A stretch of 41,738 nucleotides of DNA, taken from the NCBI GenBank assembly GCA_028868825.1, contig JAGWTU010000047.1, forward strand, positions 1-41,738, written 5' to 3'. This document shows, in pieces, positions 7,720 through 18,438 of this stretch. Origin of the DNA: Burkholderiales bacterium. Its GTDB lineage: Bacteria > Pseudomonadota > Gammaproteobacteria > Burkholderiales > Burkholderiaceae_C. Both the position numbers and the translations under genes were made by a program. The notes beneath the pieces were generated by a model, which had not been told where the DNA came from, did no database searches, and saw only the letters and a list, made by a program, of their open reading frames with translations. Every line of letters begins with the position of its first letter. The stretch's first letter is position 1.

Positions 7720-9150
7720 ATGTTCAAAAGTTCGATCTCGAAGGTCCAGAACTTGGGTTCAGTGCTCGATGCGGCCGCGCGAATCGCCGGCGAGCAGCCG
7801 GCGCTGATCGGCGATTTCGGCACCACGAACTGGCACGATCTGGCACGGCGCGTCGCCGCCGTGGCCGCCCGCCTGCACGGTGCGCGGCCCCAGGCGCTGG
7901 CGCTGCGCCCCGACCGTGACGACCTCGTCGTGCTGCTGGCACATGCGGTGGCCGGCGTGCCGCTGCTGCCGCTGCATCCGGCCTTGCCCGAGGCCGAGGC
8001 GCAGCGGCTGGCGGCGGCCGCCGGCGCGCGGCGCTCGACGGTCGCGCAATGCCTGGAAGGGCCGCCCGCGGCCGCGCCGGCGCGTGCCGTCGCCGCCGCT
8101 GACGATCTCTGCCTCGTCGCCACCTCGGGCAGCAGCGGCGAGCCCAAGCTCGCGCGGCTGTCGCACCGCGCGCTGCTGGCGGCGGCGGCGGCGCTCGACG
8201 ATCGGCTGCCGTTCGGCGCCGGCGACCGCTGGATCCTCACGCTGCCGCTGTCGCATGTCGGCGGCTTGTCGGTGGTCGTGCGCTGCCTGCTCGCGCGCCG
8301 GCCCATCGTCCTCGTCCCGCGCTACGCCGACGAGGCGATCTGGACGGCGATCGGGCGCGACGGCGGCACCCGGCTTTCGGCCGTGCCGGCGATCGCCGAC
8401 CGGCTGCTCGCCGCCGACCGCAGCGGCCTGCTGACGCGGCTGAGCCTGGTGATGCTGGGCGGCCAGGCGGCGCCGCTGGCGCTGCGCCGCGGCCTCGCCG
8501 AAGCGGGCGTGCCGGCGGTCGCCAGCTATGGCCTGACCGAGACCTGCGCCGCCGCCGCCTGCGAGCATCCGGCCGAGGCCGGCCGGCTGCTGCCGGGCAG
8601 CGGCAGCGCGCTGCCCGGCGTCGAGATCGCCGTCACCGACGCCGATGGCGCGCCGCTGGCTGCCGGCGAGCCGGGGCAGATCCGCATCGCCGCGGCCGCG
8701 CTGTTCAGCGGCTACGCCGGCCGCGGCGTCGCGCCGTTCGACGCCGCCGGCCGCTACGACACCGGTGACCTCGGCTGGCTCGACGAACGCGGCCGGCTGC
8801 ACGTGCAGGGCCGGCGCGCCGAAGTGATCGTCAGCGGCGGCGAGAAGATCGTTCCCGGCGTCGTCGAGGCGGCGCTGCGCGAGCATCCTGCCGTGCGCGA
8901 CGCGGTCGTCTTCGGCGTGCCCGACGCGCGCTGGGGTGCCATCGTCTGCGCCGCCGTCGAGGGCCCGGCCGCGCTCGTCGCCGACCCGACGCTGGCGGCG
9001 CTGCTCTCACGCCTGCTGCCGCCCTGGTCGCGGCCGCGCCGCTGGGCCTGCTTCGACGCGCTGCCGCGGCTGGCCAACGGCAAGATCGACCGCCGCGGCT
9101 GCGCCGCGCAGGCGGCGCAGCGATGGGGATTCGGCGCGCCGCTCGATTGA
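7720..9150 (+). CDS. menE: o-Succinylbenzoate-CoA ligase
   Basis: 476-residue adenylate-forming (ANL) enzyme that activates o-succinylbenzoate with ATP and CoA, the step between MenC and MenB. Visible core motifs in order: P-loop-like TSGSSGEPKLARLS, LPLSHVGGL, SYGLTETCAA, YDTGDLGWLDE, and LANGKIDRR with the C-terminal catalytic lysine. Assignment as MenE rather than another acyl-CoA ligase rests on the men genes next door. The start at 7720 has no convincing ribosome binding site; GTG at 7762 is an alternative. It is split from menC by the two minus-strand cytochrome genes. Confidence 0.85.
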   Translation: MFKSSISKVQNLGSVLDAAARIAGEQPALIGDFGTTNWHDLARRVAAVAARLHGARPQALALRPDRDDLVVLLAHAVAGVPLLPLHPALPEAEAQRLAAAAGARRSTVAQCLEGPPAAAPARAVAAADDLCLVATSGSSGEPKLARLSHRALLAAAAALDDRLPFGAGDRWILTLPLSHVGGLSVVVRCLLARRPIVLVPRYADEAIWTAIGRDGGTRLSAVPAIADRLLAADRSGLLTRLSLVMLGGQAAPLALRRGLAEAGVPAVASYGLTETCAAAACEHPAEAGRLLPGSGSALPGVEIAVTDADGAPLAAGEPGQIRIAAAALFSGYAGRGVAPFDAAGRYDTGDLGWLDERGRLHVQGRRAEVIVSGGEKIVPGVVEAALREHPAVRDAVVFGVPDARWGAIVCAAVEGPAALVADPTLAALLSRLLPPWSRPRRWACFDALPRLANGKIDRRGCAAQAAQRWGFGAPLD

Positions 9151-9161
9151 CCGCCGCGGAC

Positions 9162-9175
9162 TTGAGCGAGATCAG
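9162..9175 (+). promoter_or_regulatory. Possible FNR/Anr-like box upstream of the CNMP-domain gene
   Basis: TTGAGCGAGATCAG matches TTGAT-N4-ATCAA at 8 of 10 positions. A CAGAAT hexamer (9197-9202) is centred 31 bp downstream, the same spacing as at menF and nuoA. Two mismatches make it weaker than the other boxes. Confidence 0.35.
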
Positions 9176-9235
9176 GGCGGCGCGCCCCCCGACGCGCAGA
9201 ATGGCCGCGCCTCAAATACATGCAGGAGCCGGACC

Positions 9236-9712
9236 ATGACGCAGACCCTGTTGCAAGAGCTCCAGAAGCATCCCTTCGTGGCCGAGTTCAAACCCGAACA
9301 TCTGGCGACGCTGGCCTCGCTGGCGAGCCATGTGACCTTCGCCGCCGATCAGGTGATCTTCAAGGAGGGCGACGACTACTCGGTCTTCTACCTGCTGGGC
9401 GAGGGCATGGTCGCGCTCGAACTCGAGCAGCCCGGCGCGGTGATACGCGTGCAGACGCTGTACCGCGGCGACGAGCTCGACTGGTCGGCCCTGCTGCCGC
9501 ATGCCGGCAAGCATTTCCAGGCCCGTGCGCTGACGCCGGTGACGGCGTTGGCATTCGAGGGCGACGAGCTGCTGGCGACCTGCAAGCGCGACACCGAATT
9601 CGGCCTAGCCTTCATGCTGCGCCTGATGGGCGTGGTGTCCGAGCGGCTGCGCGCGACGCGGCTGCAACTGCTCGACATGTACTCGCCCGTGGCGCGCCGC
9701 GCCGGCGCATGA
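9236..9712 (+). CDS. Cyclic-nucleotide-binding-domain protein without a DNA-binding domain
   Basis: 158 residues made of one Crp-like beta-roll plus the start of a C-terminal helix. Cues are QVIFKEGDDYSVFYLLGEGMVALE and a later RGDELDWSALLP segment in the phosphate-cassette region. The usual RxS of cAMP binders is not seen, so the ligand is unknown. The protein ends after the dimer helix (VVSERLRATRLQLLDMY) with no helix-turn-helix, so it is not a Crp/FNR transcription factor itself. ATG 9236 has CAGGAGCC just upstream. It could be a sensor or partner protein for the redox genes around it; that is inference. Confidence 0.75.
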   Translation: MTQTLLQELQKHPFVAEFKPEHLATLASLASHVTFAADQVIFKEGDDYSVFYLLGEGMVALELEQPGAVIRVQTLYRGDELDWSALLPHAGKHFQARALTPVTALAFEGDELLATCKRDTEFGLAFMLRLMGVVSERLRATRLQLLDMYSPVARRAGA

Positions 9713-9727
9713 AGTAGATCCCCCCGA

Positions 9728-9831
9728 AGCGCCTTCGGCGCTCCCCCCCAGTGGGGCCGAGCCCCGACGAGGAACAGTCCCTGCGGACTGTTCCTCGCGG
9801 GCGAGGGCCATCGGCATGCTTGCCCGATGGC
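9728..9831. repeat. Cluster of hairpins in an intergenic region
   Basis: The 326-bp space between 9713 and 10038 has no convincing gene. Its first third holds consecutive inverted repeats: AGCGCC-TTC-GGCGCT (9728-9742); a short C4/G4 pair just after; a 13-bp perfect stem at 9768-9780/9785-9797 with a 4-base loop; and an 8-bp stem GCCATCGG/CCGATGGC (9807-9831). It resembles intergenic hairpin repeats of Burkholderiales genomes. It could also be an RNA structure ending the menE or CNMP-gene transcript. The rest of the space shows only a doubled CCATGG (9902-9916) before the terminator. Confidence 0.55.
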
Positions 9832-9990
9832 GACGCCAGCGGCCCGGCAGAGCCGGTTCCGCGGCGTCCACTTGAACCATTGATTCATGCATCGAGGGTG
9901 GCCATGGCTGCCATGGAAAACTGAGACCCGGGATCGTTTCCACGGCACATCACGCGCCGCCGCCACGACGGTCTTCATCCGGCGCCGCAC

Positions 9991-10016
9991 AAAGAAAAGG
10001 GGGCCCGCAGGCCCCC
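9991..10016 (-). terminator. Rho-independent terminator of decaheme gene 1
   Basis: Read on the minus strand, a 7-bp stem GGGGGCC/GGCCCCC with a 4-base loop is followed directly by TTTTCTTT. It begins 23 bp after the stop codon of the decaheme gene. This is the clearest intrinsic terminator in the window. Confidence 0.85.
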
Positions 10017-10038
10017 CGGATTCAGGCAGTGGTCCGCC

Positions 10039-13000
10039 CTACTTGTGGTGCACGACGGCGACGTCCTCGATGGCGCCGTTGCCGTGGCAGACCAGGCAGG
10101 ACTCGGTCTTCTGCAGCGCCGTGCTGCGCGCTTCGTAGATCGAGCCGCCGTTGGTCACGAAGTGGGCCTTGGCCGAGCTCGTGTCGTGGCAGGCGAAGCA
10201 GGCTGCCGAGATCGGCGAGCTCACCAGCGTCGTCGGGTCGGCGGCGCGGAAGTCGCCACCGGCGCCGGCCACATGCGCAGGCACCGTGACACCGGCCGAG
10301 GTCGTGTACGCCGCCACGGTGGAGCCTTGCGGCGTCCAGGCGAACGGCACACCGTAGACCGTGCCCGCGGTCTGGGCGATGTACGGCGAGGTATTGACCG
10401 CCTTCGCCGCCGTCGTGCCGCTGCCGGTCGTCGTCCACAGCAGGTTGGGCGCGAGCGTCATGCCGCTGGCGCCGAAATTGACGGCTCCGTCGACGTGGCA
10501 CTGGCTGCAGTCCTTCAGCAGACCCGGGTAGAGCAGCTTGGAGTAGTCCCAGCTTGCGCTCGCCTGCCAGGTATAGGGCACCGTGCGCTTGTCGGCGCCG
10601 TGGATGCCGTGGATGAACGTGCTGGCGTTGTACGACCAGCCGGTATCCGGGCTCACCGTCGTATGGCAGATCGCGCAGGCCGTCGGGTCGTTGCGCACGC
10701 CGCCGTGGAAGTTCGGATTGGTGCCGAGCTGGTCGTGGCAGGTGTTGCACTTGGCCGCGGCAACGAGCACGCGCCGGCCGGTGTAGCCGGTGGCCGTCAT
10801 CTTCTTCAGCAGCGCGATGGTCGCGATGCCGCCCGAGGCCCCGGTCGTCGGGTTGACCGAGACGTTGGCCGCCACGTACGGCTTGTAGGTCGTCGCGGTG
10901 TAGTTGTTCGGGCTGGCGATCACCTTCTGCGTGAAGCCGCCGATCACCGCGCCGGTCACCATCTTGGCGCTGGCGGGGATCACGATCGGGCTCGCGAGCA
11001 CGGCGGTGTTGACGCAGGCCGCCACCGCAGGCGCCACCGGCTTGACGCAGCCGGCACCGACCGGCTGGCCGGCGAGGTCGCCGGTCAGCGTCGCGGTGAA
11101 GTAGCCGCCGGCGTCCGCCTGGTAGGCGCTTCCCACCACGGCGTTGCTCAGGCTGCCGGCCTTGGGCGAGCCGCTGGCGATCAGCAGGTTGGTCAGGCTG
11201 GCGGTGACGCGGGCGTTGAAGTCCGCCGGCGCGGGGATGTTGTCCTGCGGCACGCTGAACGCGACGTAGAAGGTCGGGCCACCGGCGAATCCGGGGATCG
11301 GCTCGAAGGCCGGCGAGACGACCTGCTGGCCGTTGGCCGCATTGGTCACCAGCGCGGGAACCGGCAGTGAGGTGACGACGGCGCCGTCCTTGAGGATCTG
11401 GAACTTGATGACCGGTTGGCCGGAGCCGTTGACCGTCACGCTGGCCAGGTTGTAGGCGAAGGTCGAGATCCCGGCCTGGGCCGTCGGATTCGCCGGCGTC
11501 GAGAACGTCGTCTGGTGATAGACCGGAATCGTCGTCGCGTCGTGGCAAAGGATACAGGTCGTGTTGTCCTTCTTCACGCCGCCGACGTGGCCGGTCTGCG
11601 TCGTCCCGACGGGCTTGCCGGCCGCGGCGTCCTTCGCAGCGTCGGCCAGCGTGATGCCGGTGCCGTTGTCGAAGTTGATGCCATCGTGGCAGCTGCCGCA
11701 GGCGAGGATGCTGGGATTGTTCTTCCAGTTGTCGCCGTTGGCCGTGACGTTGGTGTTGCCGCCGGTCGTCGACGCGGTGCCGGTGTGGCAGGTCGTGCAG
11801 TTGCGCGCGTCCTGCGGCAGGCGCACGGCGTTGAACTGCTGCGCACCGCCGTTGTTGTTGAAGTTGTAGCCCTGCAGGATCAGGTTGTCGCCCATGTGGG
11901 TCTTGTGGATCAGGTTCGGGTAGTTGCCCACCGCGCGTCCGCCCAGGATCGCCTGCGCCGGCCGCACGACGGCGTTGCTGCCGGTCTGCGTCGCGAAGGT
12001 GATGCCGTCGGCCGCCATCACGGCATTGCCGGCGTCGAACGAGTACTTGATCTGGTCGGTGTGGCAGGTCACGCACAGCCGCGGGTTGTTGCGGCCGACG
12101 AAGCTGCCGGCCGGGATGCCGTTGGTGCCGTTGGGTTCGGCGACGTGCCCGATGCCCTTGCCGTCGTGGCAGGCCGTGCACGAGTCCTTGACGACGATGT
12201 CGCGCGTCACCGTCGGCGTGCCGCCGTTGGGGACGAAGTCGTAGCCGAGGTTGTAGGTGTAGACCATCGGCACCGGCGTCACCGCTTGCACGGCGTTCGG
12301 CGTGTTGGTGCCGGTGCCGGGCGCGCTGCCGTTGATGATGACGCCCAGGCGGTGCGTCAGCGTCGGGTCGTACGTCAGGTCGCCGAGGTCGGCCTTCTTC
12401 GTCAGGCCGTCGCTCGAGTCGTTGAGCGTCGCGACCGTCGCCGCCGTCTTCGTGACGTCGCGGTAGAAGGTGTAGACATAGCTGCCGTCACCGTTGTCGA
12501 CCATCGTGCCCTGGGCATCGGTCGTCGGGTAGGTGCCGCAGACGGTGGCTGCCGCGCCCGCCGTGTTGTTGCACGACGCATTGGTGCCGATCGTGCCGCC
12601 GGCCTCGGCCACGGTGACCGGACGCGTGATGAGGTAGCTGACCCACTTGCTCGGCTCGGCCGGCAGGTTGGCGCCGTTGACCGGCGTCGTCGTCCCGGGC
12701 ACGAGCTTGGCCAGCGTGAAGGCGATGTTCGTCAGGCTCTTGACCGTCGCGGTCGAGCTTTTCGAGTAGTTGTCCAGACCGATCACCGGATTGCCCTGGG
12801 CATCCGCGACCGTGAACTTGACCACCGGCGGACCGCCGTTGATCGTCACGCTGTTGATCGTGACCTGCGGTTGCAGGTTCTGCCAGGCGGTGGCGACCGC
12901 GGCGGTCGGTGCCGCGGTATTCGCGCCGAGGTTCAGCGACAGCGTGTAGTTCTTGCCGTCGGTGCCGTTGGTGCCATTGGTACCGTTCGTGCCGTTGGTA

Positions 13001-13128
13001 CCGTTCGTGCCGTTCGTGCCGTTGCTGCCGCCGCAAGCGGCCAGCACCGCGGCGACCAGGGCGGCGGCAGCCGCCCCGGTCCAGCGTGATCGTGTCGGGA
13101 CGGATCCCGACGGATTCTTGTAATTCAC
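10039..13128 (-). CDS. Decaheme outer-membrane lipoprotein cytochrome 1 (OmcA/MtrC family)
   Basis: 1029 residues. A lipoprotein signal ends in LAAC (Cys32), followed by an NGT repeat linker (about 36-57). A beta-rich domain leads to a pentaheme block (CXXCH at 317, 352, 444, 477, 525), a second beta domain, and another pentaheme block (794, 818, 874, 977, 1011). This split-pentaheme layout is that of the Shewanella MtrC/OmcA family, which hands electrons to minerals, flavins or electrodes at the cell surface. Two non-haem cysteine pairs (C186/C197 and C694/C705) may form disulfides. The start is GTG at 13128 after GAGGAGAG; longer in-frame starts would bury the lipoprotein signal. It has its own FNR-like promoter and terminator, so it is a separate unit from the nuo operon upstream. 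Confidence 0.92.
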   Translation of the reverse strand: MNYKNPSGSVPTRSRWTGAAAAALVAAVLAACGGSNGTNGTNGTNGTNGTNGTNGTDGKNYTLSLNLGANTAAPTAAVATAWQNLQPQVTINSVTINGGPPVVKFTVADAQGNPVIGLDNYSKSSTATVKSLTNIAFTLAKLVPGTTTPVNGANLPAEPSKWVSYLITRPVTVAEAGGTIGTNASCNNTAGAAATVCGTYPTTDAQGTMVDNGDGSYVYTFYRDVTKTAATVATLNDSSDGLTKKADLGDLTYDPTLTHRLGVIINGSAPGTGTNTPNAVQAVTPVPMVYTYNLGYDFVPNGGTPTVTRDIVVKDSCTACHDGKGIGHVAEPNGTNGIPAGSFVGRNNPRLCVTCHTDQIKYSFDAGNAVMAADGITFATQTGSNAVVRPAQAILGGRAVGNYPNLIHKTHMGDNLILQGYNFNNNGGAQQFNAVRLPQDARNCTTCHTGTASTTGGNTNVTANGDNWKNNPSILACGSCHDGINFDNGTGITLADAAKDAAAGKPVGTTQTGHVGGVKKDNTTCILCHDATTIPVYHQTTFSTPANPTAQAGISTFAYNLASVTVNGSGQPVIKFQILKDGAVVTSLPVPALVTNAANGQQVVSPAFEPIPGFAGGPTFYVAFSVPQDNIPAPADFNARVTASLTNLLIASGSPKAGSLSNAVVGSAYQADAGGYFTATLTGDLAGQPVGAGCVKPVAPAVAACVNTAVLASPIVIPASAKMVTGAVIGGFTQKVIASPNNYTATTYKPYVAANVSVNPTTGASGGIATIALLKKMTATGYTGRRVLVAAAKCNTCHDQLGTNPNFHGGVRNDPTACAICHTTVSPDTGWSYNASTFIHGIHGADKRTVPYTWQASASWDYSKLLYPGLLKDCSQCHVDGAVNFGASGMTLAPNLLWTTTGSGTTAAKAVNTSPYIAQTAGTVYGVPFAWTPQGSTVAAYTTSAGVTVPAHVAGAGGDFRAADPTTLVSSPISAACFACHDTSSAKAHFVTNGGSIYEARSTALQKTESCLVCHGNGAIEDVAVVHHK
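12958..13023 (-). repeat. Short tandem repeat coding an Asn-Gly-Thr linker
   Basis: A 9-base unit encoding Asn-Gly-Thr is repeated about seven times just after the lipid-attachment cysteine of decaheme 1. On the plus strand it appears as alternating GCCGTTGGT and ACCGTTCGT variants. It gives a flexible polar tether between the membrane anchor and the first folded domain. Such repeats can change copy number, so linker length may vary between strains. Confidence 0.8.
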
Positions 13129-13219
13129 AGATCTCTCCTCATGAGGTTGGGTCACCCGGTATCGCAGGACATTGCACTGCGCTAGTCGGCTCGTTACAAG
13201 TGGGTCGGGTCGGTTGCCG

Positions 13220-13233
13220 TTGATGTGGATCAA
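13220..13233 (-). promoter_or_regulatory. Perfect FNR/Anr box upstream of decaheme 1
   Basis: The site reads TTGATGTGGATCAA on the plus strand, a 10 of 10 match to TTGAT-N4-ATCAA and the best in the window. It lies 92 bp before the GTG start at 13128. A class II arrangement would start transcription near 13185, leaving a leader of about 57 bases; the candidate -10 (TAACGA, 13196-13191) is weak. The rest of the 202-bp gap to nuoN contains only a GTCGTCGACGAC palindrome. Confidence 0.75.
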
Positions 13234-13330
13234 CCCCTGCGCCCGCTGGGTATTCGTCGTCGTCGACGACGCCGCTTCGGTGAATATTTCGTGACCTTCA
13301 TGGATCGGGAAGCCGACCGTCGGGGGTGGC

Positions 13331-14710
13331 TCAGAGTCGGGCCAGCAACCACCCCGGGAAGACGGCGAGCAGCACCGTCGCGGCAAAGCAGGCGGCGCTG
13401 GCGCCACGCGCGAGCGCACCGCCCTGGGGCGTCGGCGCGACCTTGGCGTCCGGGCTCATGAACATCAGCTGGATCACGCGCAGATAGAAATAAATGCCGA
13501 GATAACTGCCGACGAGGCCGAGCACGGCGTAGGTCGTGTAACCGGCCGCCATCACATTGCGGAAGATCAGGAACTTGGCGACGAAACCGGGGAACGGCGG
13601 AATGCCGGCCAGCGAGAGCATCGCCGCGCCGATCATCAGCGCCGCATAGGGCTCGCGGTGGAAGAGGCCGCGCAGGTTGTCGAGGCGGTCGCGTTCGCCG
13701 TCGTCGGCGGCCGCCGGCAGCGCGGCGAAGGCGAGCAGGTTCAACAGGCCGTAGGCGACGAGATAGAAGGTCACCGACTGCAGCCGACCCGCGGGGTCGC
13801 CGAGCAGCGCGTAGAACAGGTAGCCGGCATGGGCGATGCCGCTGTAGGCGATCATGCGGCGCAGCGACGGCTGCTTCATCGCCGCCAGATTGCCCCAGAC
13901 GATCGAGGCCAGCGGCAGCACCGCGACGAGTTCGGTCATCGGCGTCGCGAGCCGGCCGATGCCGAACAGGCGCACGACGGCCAGCAGCACGCCGGACTTG
14001 ACGATCACCGCCATGTACGCGGTGACCGGGACGCTGGCGCCCTCGTAGGCATCGGGCGCCCAGGCGTGGAAAGGCACGACCGAGGCCTTGAGGAAGAAGG
14101 CCAGCAGGATCAGCACGATGGCCGCGCGCAGCAGCGGACTGTCGGCACTGAGCGCGAGGCCGAACATCGAGATCGCCATGCTGCCGCTGGTGCCGTAGAG
14201 CAGCGAGACGCCCATCAGGAAGGTCGCGCTCGCGGCGCCGCCGAGCACCAGGTACTTCAGCGCCGCCTCGGCCGACTGCGGCCGGCGATAGGCCAGCAGC
14301 ACCAGCACGTAGACCGGCAGCGACATGATCTCCAGGCCCAGGAACAACGTCAGGAAGCTGTCGGACGAGAGCATCAGCGCCACGCCGTACAGCGACGACA
14401 GCAGCAGCAGCGGGAATTCGACGCCGTCGAAATCATGGCGCGACATCAGCAGCACCGGCAATGCCAGCGCCAGCACGAGCGCCTTGGCGACGAGCCACGG
14501 CGGCGCCACCGAGTAATGGCCGGCGAACGGCGCCAGCGTCGTGCCGGCGGCGGCGAGCAGCGCCGCGGACACCGCCGCTGCACCGACGGCGAGCAGCGCC
14601 CAGGGCAGCGCGTAGCGCGGCTTCGCGCCGACGATGGCCATCAGGATCAGGCCGACCATGCCGGCGAGCAGCAGGTGCTCGGGCAGCATCGCGATCAGGA
14701 CCGCATTCAT
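13331..14710 (-). CDS. nuoN: NADH-quinone oxidoreductase subunit N
   Basis: 459-residue polytopic membrane subunit of complex I, one of three antiporter-like proton-pumping subunits. The conserved TM5 glutamate is in LGLEIMSLPVYVL, and the central lysine region and VKSGVLLAVVRLFG segment are present. Last gene of the nuo operon. The ATG overlaps the nuoM stop by 4 bases. Confidence 0.95.
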   Translation of the reverse strand: MNAVLIAMLPEHLLLAGMVGLILMAIVGAKPRYALPWALLAVGAAAVSAALLAAAGTTLAPFAGHYSVAPPWLVAKALVLALALPVLLMSRHDFDGVEFPLLLLSSLYGVALMLSSDSFLTLFLGLEIMSLPVYVLVLLAYRRPQSAEAALKYLVLGGAASATFLMGVSLLYGTSGSMAISMFGLALSADSPLLRAAIVLILLAFFLKASVVPFHAWAPDAYEGASVPVTAYMAVIVKSGVLLAVVRLFGIGRLATPMTELVAVLPLASIVWGNLAAMKQPSLRRMIAYSGIAHAGYLFYALLGDPAGRLQSVTFYLVAYGLLNLLAFAALPAAADDGERDRLDNLRGLFHREPYAALMIGAAMLSLAGIPPFPGFVAKFLIFRNVMAAGYTTYAVLGLVGSYLGIYFYLRVIQLMFMSPDAKVAPTPQGGALARGASAACFAATVLLAVFPGWLLARL

Positions 14711-16240
14711 GGATGACCCCCGGGCAGGCGCGAGGTGGAGACGATTTGCTGGTAGGCCTGCGCGGCGAGCTCGGTCTTGCGCATCGCGCCGTCGGGGAAG
14801 AGGCCGAGCGCGAACACCGCCGCGACGATCAGCGCCAGGATCGTCTTCTCGCGGCCGCTGAGGTCGGCCAGCGCATGCGTCGTCGGCGCCTTCGTCGCGC
14901 CGTAGAGGAAGGTCAGCGCGAAGCGCAGCATGTACAGCGCGCCGAGGATGACGCCCGAGACCGCCGTCGCCGCCAGCACCAGCGGCAGTTCGTGGCCGGC
15001 CAGATGCTGCGTCCAGGCGCCCTTGAACGCGCCGAGCAGGACGAGGAATTCACCGGTGAAGCCGCTCGTCGTCGGCAGGCCCACCGAGGCCAGCGTGAGG
15101 ATCAGGAAGAACACCGCGTAGACCGGCATCAGGCGCGAGAGACCGCCGTAGGCGGCGAGTTCGCGCGTGTGGCAGCGCTCGTAGATCATGCCGACCATCA
15201 GGAACAGGCCCGCGGCGACGAGGCCGTGGCTGACCATCTGGATCACCGCGCCCTGGATGCCGACGAGCTCGAGGCTGAGCAGGCCCAGCATGACGTAGCC
15301 GAGGTGGCTGATCGACGAGTAGGCGATGATCTTCTTGATGTCGTTCTGCACCAGCGCCAGGCAGGCGCCGTAGACGATGCCGAGCACGGCCAGTGACGAG
15401 AGCAGCGGCGTGAAGACGCGCGTCGCATCGGGGAAGAGCGGGAAGCCGAGCTTCATGAAGCCGTAGGTGCCCATCTTCAGCAGCACGCCGGCCAGGATCA
15501 CCGAGCCGGCCGTCGGCGCCTCGACGTGGGCGTCCGGCAGCCAGGTGTGCAGCGGCACCATCGGCACCTTGATCGCGAAGCTCAGCGCGAACGCGGCGAG
15601 CAGCCATTCCTGCGTCGCCAGCGGCAGCCGCGCCTTGACGAGGTCGGCGATCGCGAACGAGGTCACGCCCGAAGTCTGCTGCAGCGACCAGACGAGATAG
15701 ATCAGCGCCGCCAGCATCAGGATGCTGCCGAAGGCCGTGTAGAGGAAGAACTTGATCGTCGCGTAGACGCGGCGCGCGCCGCCCCAGATGCCGATGAGCA
15801 GGAACATCGGGATCAGCATCGCCTCCCAGAAGAAATAGAACAGGAACAGGTCCTGGGCGACGAAGGTGCCCATCATCGCGAACTGCAGCAGCAGCACCAT
15901 CGCGTAGAAGAGCTTGACGTCCTTGTCGATGGCGGTGAACGCGCCGGCGACGACGAGGGGGCCGAGGAAGGCCGTCAGCAGCACGAGCAGCACGTTGTTG
16001 CCGTCGAGCGCGATCTGGTAATAGACGCCCCAGTCGGCGATCCACGGCAGCCGCGTCTCGAACTGCAGCCCGGCGGCGTGGTCGTCGTAGCGGTTGTAGA
16101 GGATCAGCGTCAGCGCGAGCTGGACGATCATCACGATCAGCGTCAGCCGGCGCACGCGCTCCGGCGCATCGCCCGCGGCGAGCAGCAGCAGCACGGCGCC
16201 GATCAGCGGCAGGAACAGCACCAGGTTCAGCAGGCCGGCT

Positions 16241-16248
<8 letters not shown>
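14707..16248 (-). CDS. nuoM: NADH-quinone oxidoreductase subunit M
   Basis: 513 residues, antiporter-like pump subunit. It carries FFWEAMLIPMFLLIGIWGG, which contains the conserved TM5 glutamate, and the KVPMVPLHTWLPDAHVEAPT signature. Its start lies 8 bases inside the end of nuoL. Confidence 0.95.
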
Positions 16249-18133
<1,885 letters not shown>

Positions 18134-18135
18134 GG

Positions 18136-18438
18136 TCAGCCCTTCAAATCGCTGTAGGCGTCGAGGTCCAGCGTGCGCTTGTCGCGGACGAGCAGCAGCA
18201 CGATGGGGATGGCCAGCGCGATTTCCGCGGTGGCGACGACGAAGGTCAGGAACACCAGCACGGCGCCGGAGACGGTGGCGGTCTGCTGGGCGAAGGTGAC
18301 GAGGCTGAGGTTGACGCCGTTGAGCATCAGCTCCATGCACATCAGCATCACGAGCACGTTGCGGCGCACGATGACGCCGAGCATGCCGAGCGTGAACAGC
18401 CCGATCGCGACGAACAGCATCAGCTGCGTTCTATCCAT
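18136..18438 (-). CDS. nuoK: NADH-quinone oxidoreductase subunit K
   Basis: 100 residues with three transmembrane helices. CMELMLNGVNLS contains the conserved membrane glutamate that links the quinone site to the pumps. ATG 18438 has AGGAGTGG upstream and overlaps nuoJ by 8 bases. Confidence 0.95.
   Translation of the reverse strand: MDRTQLMLFVAIGLFTLGMLGVIVRRNVLVMLMCMELMLNGVNLSLVTFAQQTATVSGAVLVFLTFVVATAEIALAIPIVLLLVRDKRTLDLDAYSDLKG

Noticed and set aside
9236..9712. An FNR/Crp transcription factor controlling the locus
   Set aside because: The protein ends before any helix-turn-helix and has no cysteine set for an iron-sulfur cluster, so it cannot be the DNA-binding regulator of the FNR-like boxes.
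12958..13023. Repeat array that might be CRISPR-like
   Set aside because: Units are 9 bases with no spacers and code for an in-frame NGT linker; no cas genes are present.
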